From: an uncultured Clostridia bacterium
GTDB lineage: Bacteria; Bacillota; Clostridia; Christensenellales; Borkfalkiaceae
NCBI GenBank assembly: GCA_947629845.1
Contig: CANRFD010000084.1
Coordinates: 1 to 5,838, forward strand
Length of the DNA stretch: 5,838 nt
Direction of reading: 5' to 3'
In this document: one piece after another, positions 5,831 through 5,838 of the stretch
How positions within the stretch are numbered: position 1 is the first letter of the stretch
How the letters are laid out: every line of letters starts with the position of its first letter
Notes under the pieces: generated by a model
The model's input: only the letters and a program-made list of their open reading frames with translations
Databases searched by the model: none
Told to the model about the DNA's origin: nothing
Made by a program: the position numbers and the translations under genes

Positions 5831-5838
5831 ACGCCCCG

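Overview
The window reads as an ordinary chromosomal segment of a high-GC (about 60% by eye) member of the Firmicutes, most likely a Clostridia-type bacterium. The grounds are protein families and signals: the long Firmicutes-type GalT, a cupin-AraC regulator with clostridial-looking sequence, a SpoIIIE/FtsK-type translocase, sigma-A-like TTGACA promoters and GGAGG-like ribosome binding sites. No mobile element, CRISPR array, tRNA or rRNA was seen.

Positions 1-2556 (minus strand) hold a galactose-utilisation operon read leftwards. galT (UDP-glucose:hexose-1-phosphate uridylyltransferase) comes first. galK (galactokinase) follows with an 8-base overlap and is cut off by the left edge after 305 codons. 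Upstream of galT is a near-consensus promoter (2447-2475) and a leader of about 108 nt. The leader contains an intrinsic terminator (2347-2387) ahead of the galT ribosome binding site, so the operon appears to be controlled by transcription attenuation. The rest of the leader can be drawn as a three-way junction that excludes the terminator. This is the most interesting signal in the window.

Positions 2519-3546 (plus strand) hold a divergently transcribed AraC-family regulator with a cupin sensing domain, probably the activator or regulator of galTK. Its near-perfect promoter places the transcript start only about 3 nt before the ATG, which suggests a leaderless mRNA. A strong hairpin with A and T tracts on both sides (3509-3546) ends this gene and the convergent gene beyond it.

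Positions 3545-5838 (minus strand) hold an FtsK/SpoIIIE-family DNA translocase (alpha, motor and gamma domains) followed 44 bp later by a small calcineurin-like metallophosphoesterase, likely one transcript. The translocase is divergent in several motor motifs. In the visible part it has no membrane segment. Its frame stays open to the right edge, so a longer N-terminus cannot be excluded.

In the galactose module, GalK phosphorylates galactose, GalT exchanges galactose-1-phosphate with UDP-glucose, and the AraC protein plus the RNA attenuator would set expression. The FtsK/phosphoesterase pair looks functionally unrelated to it.
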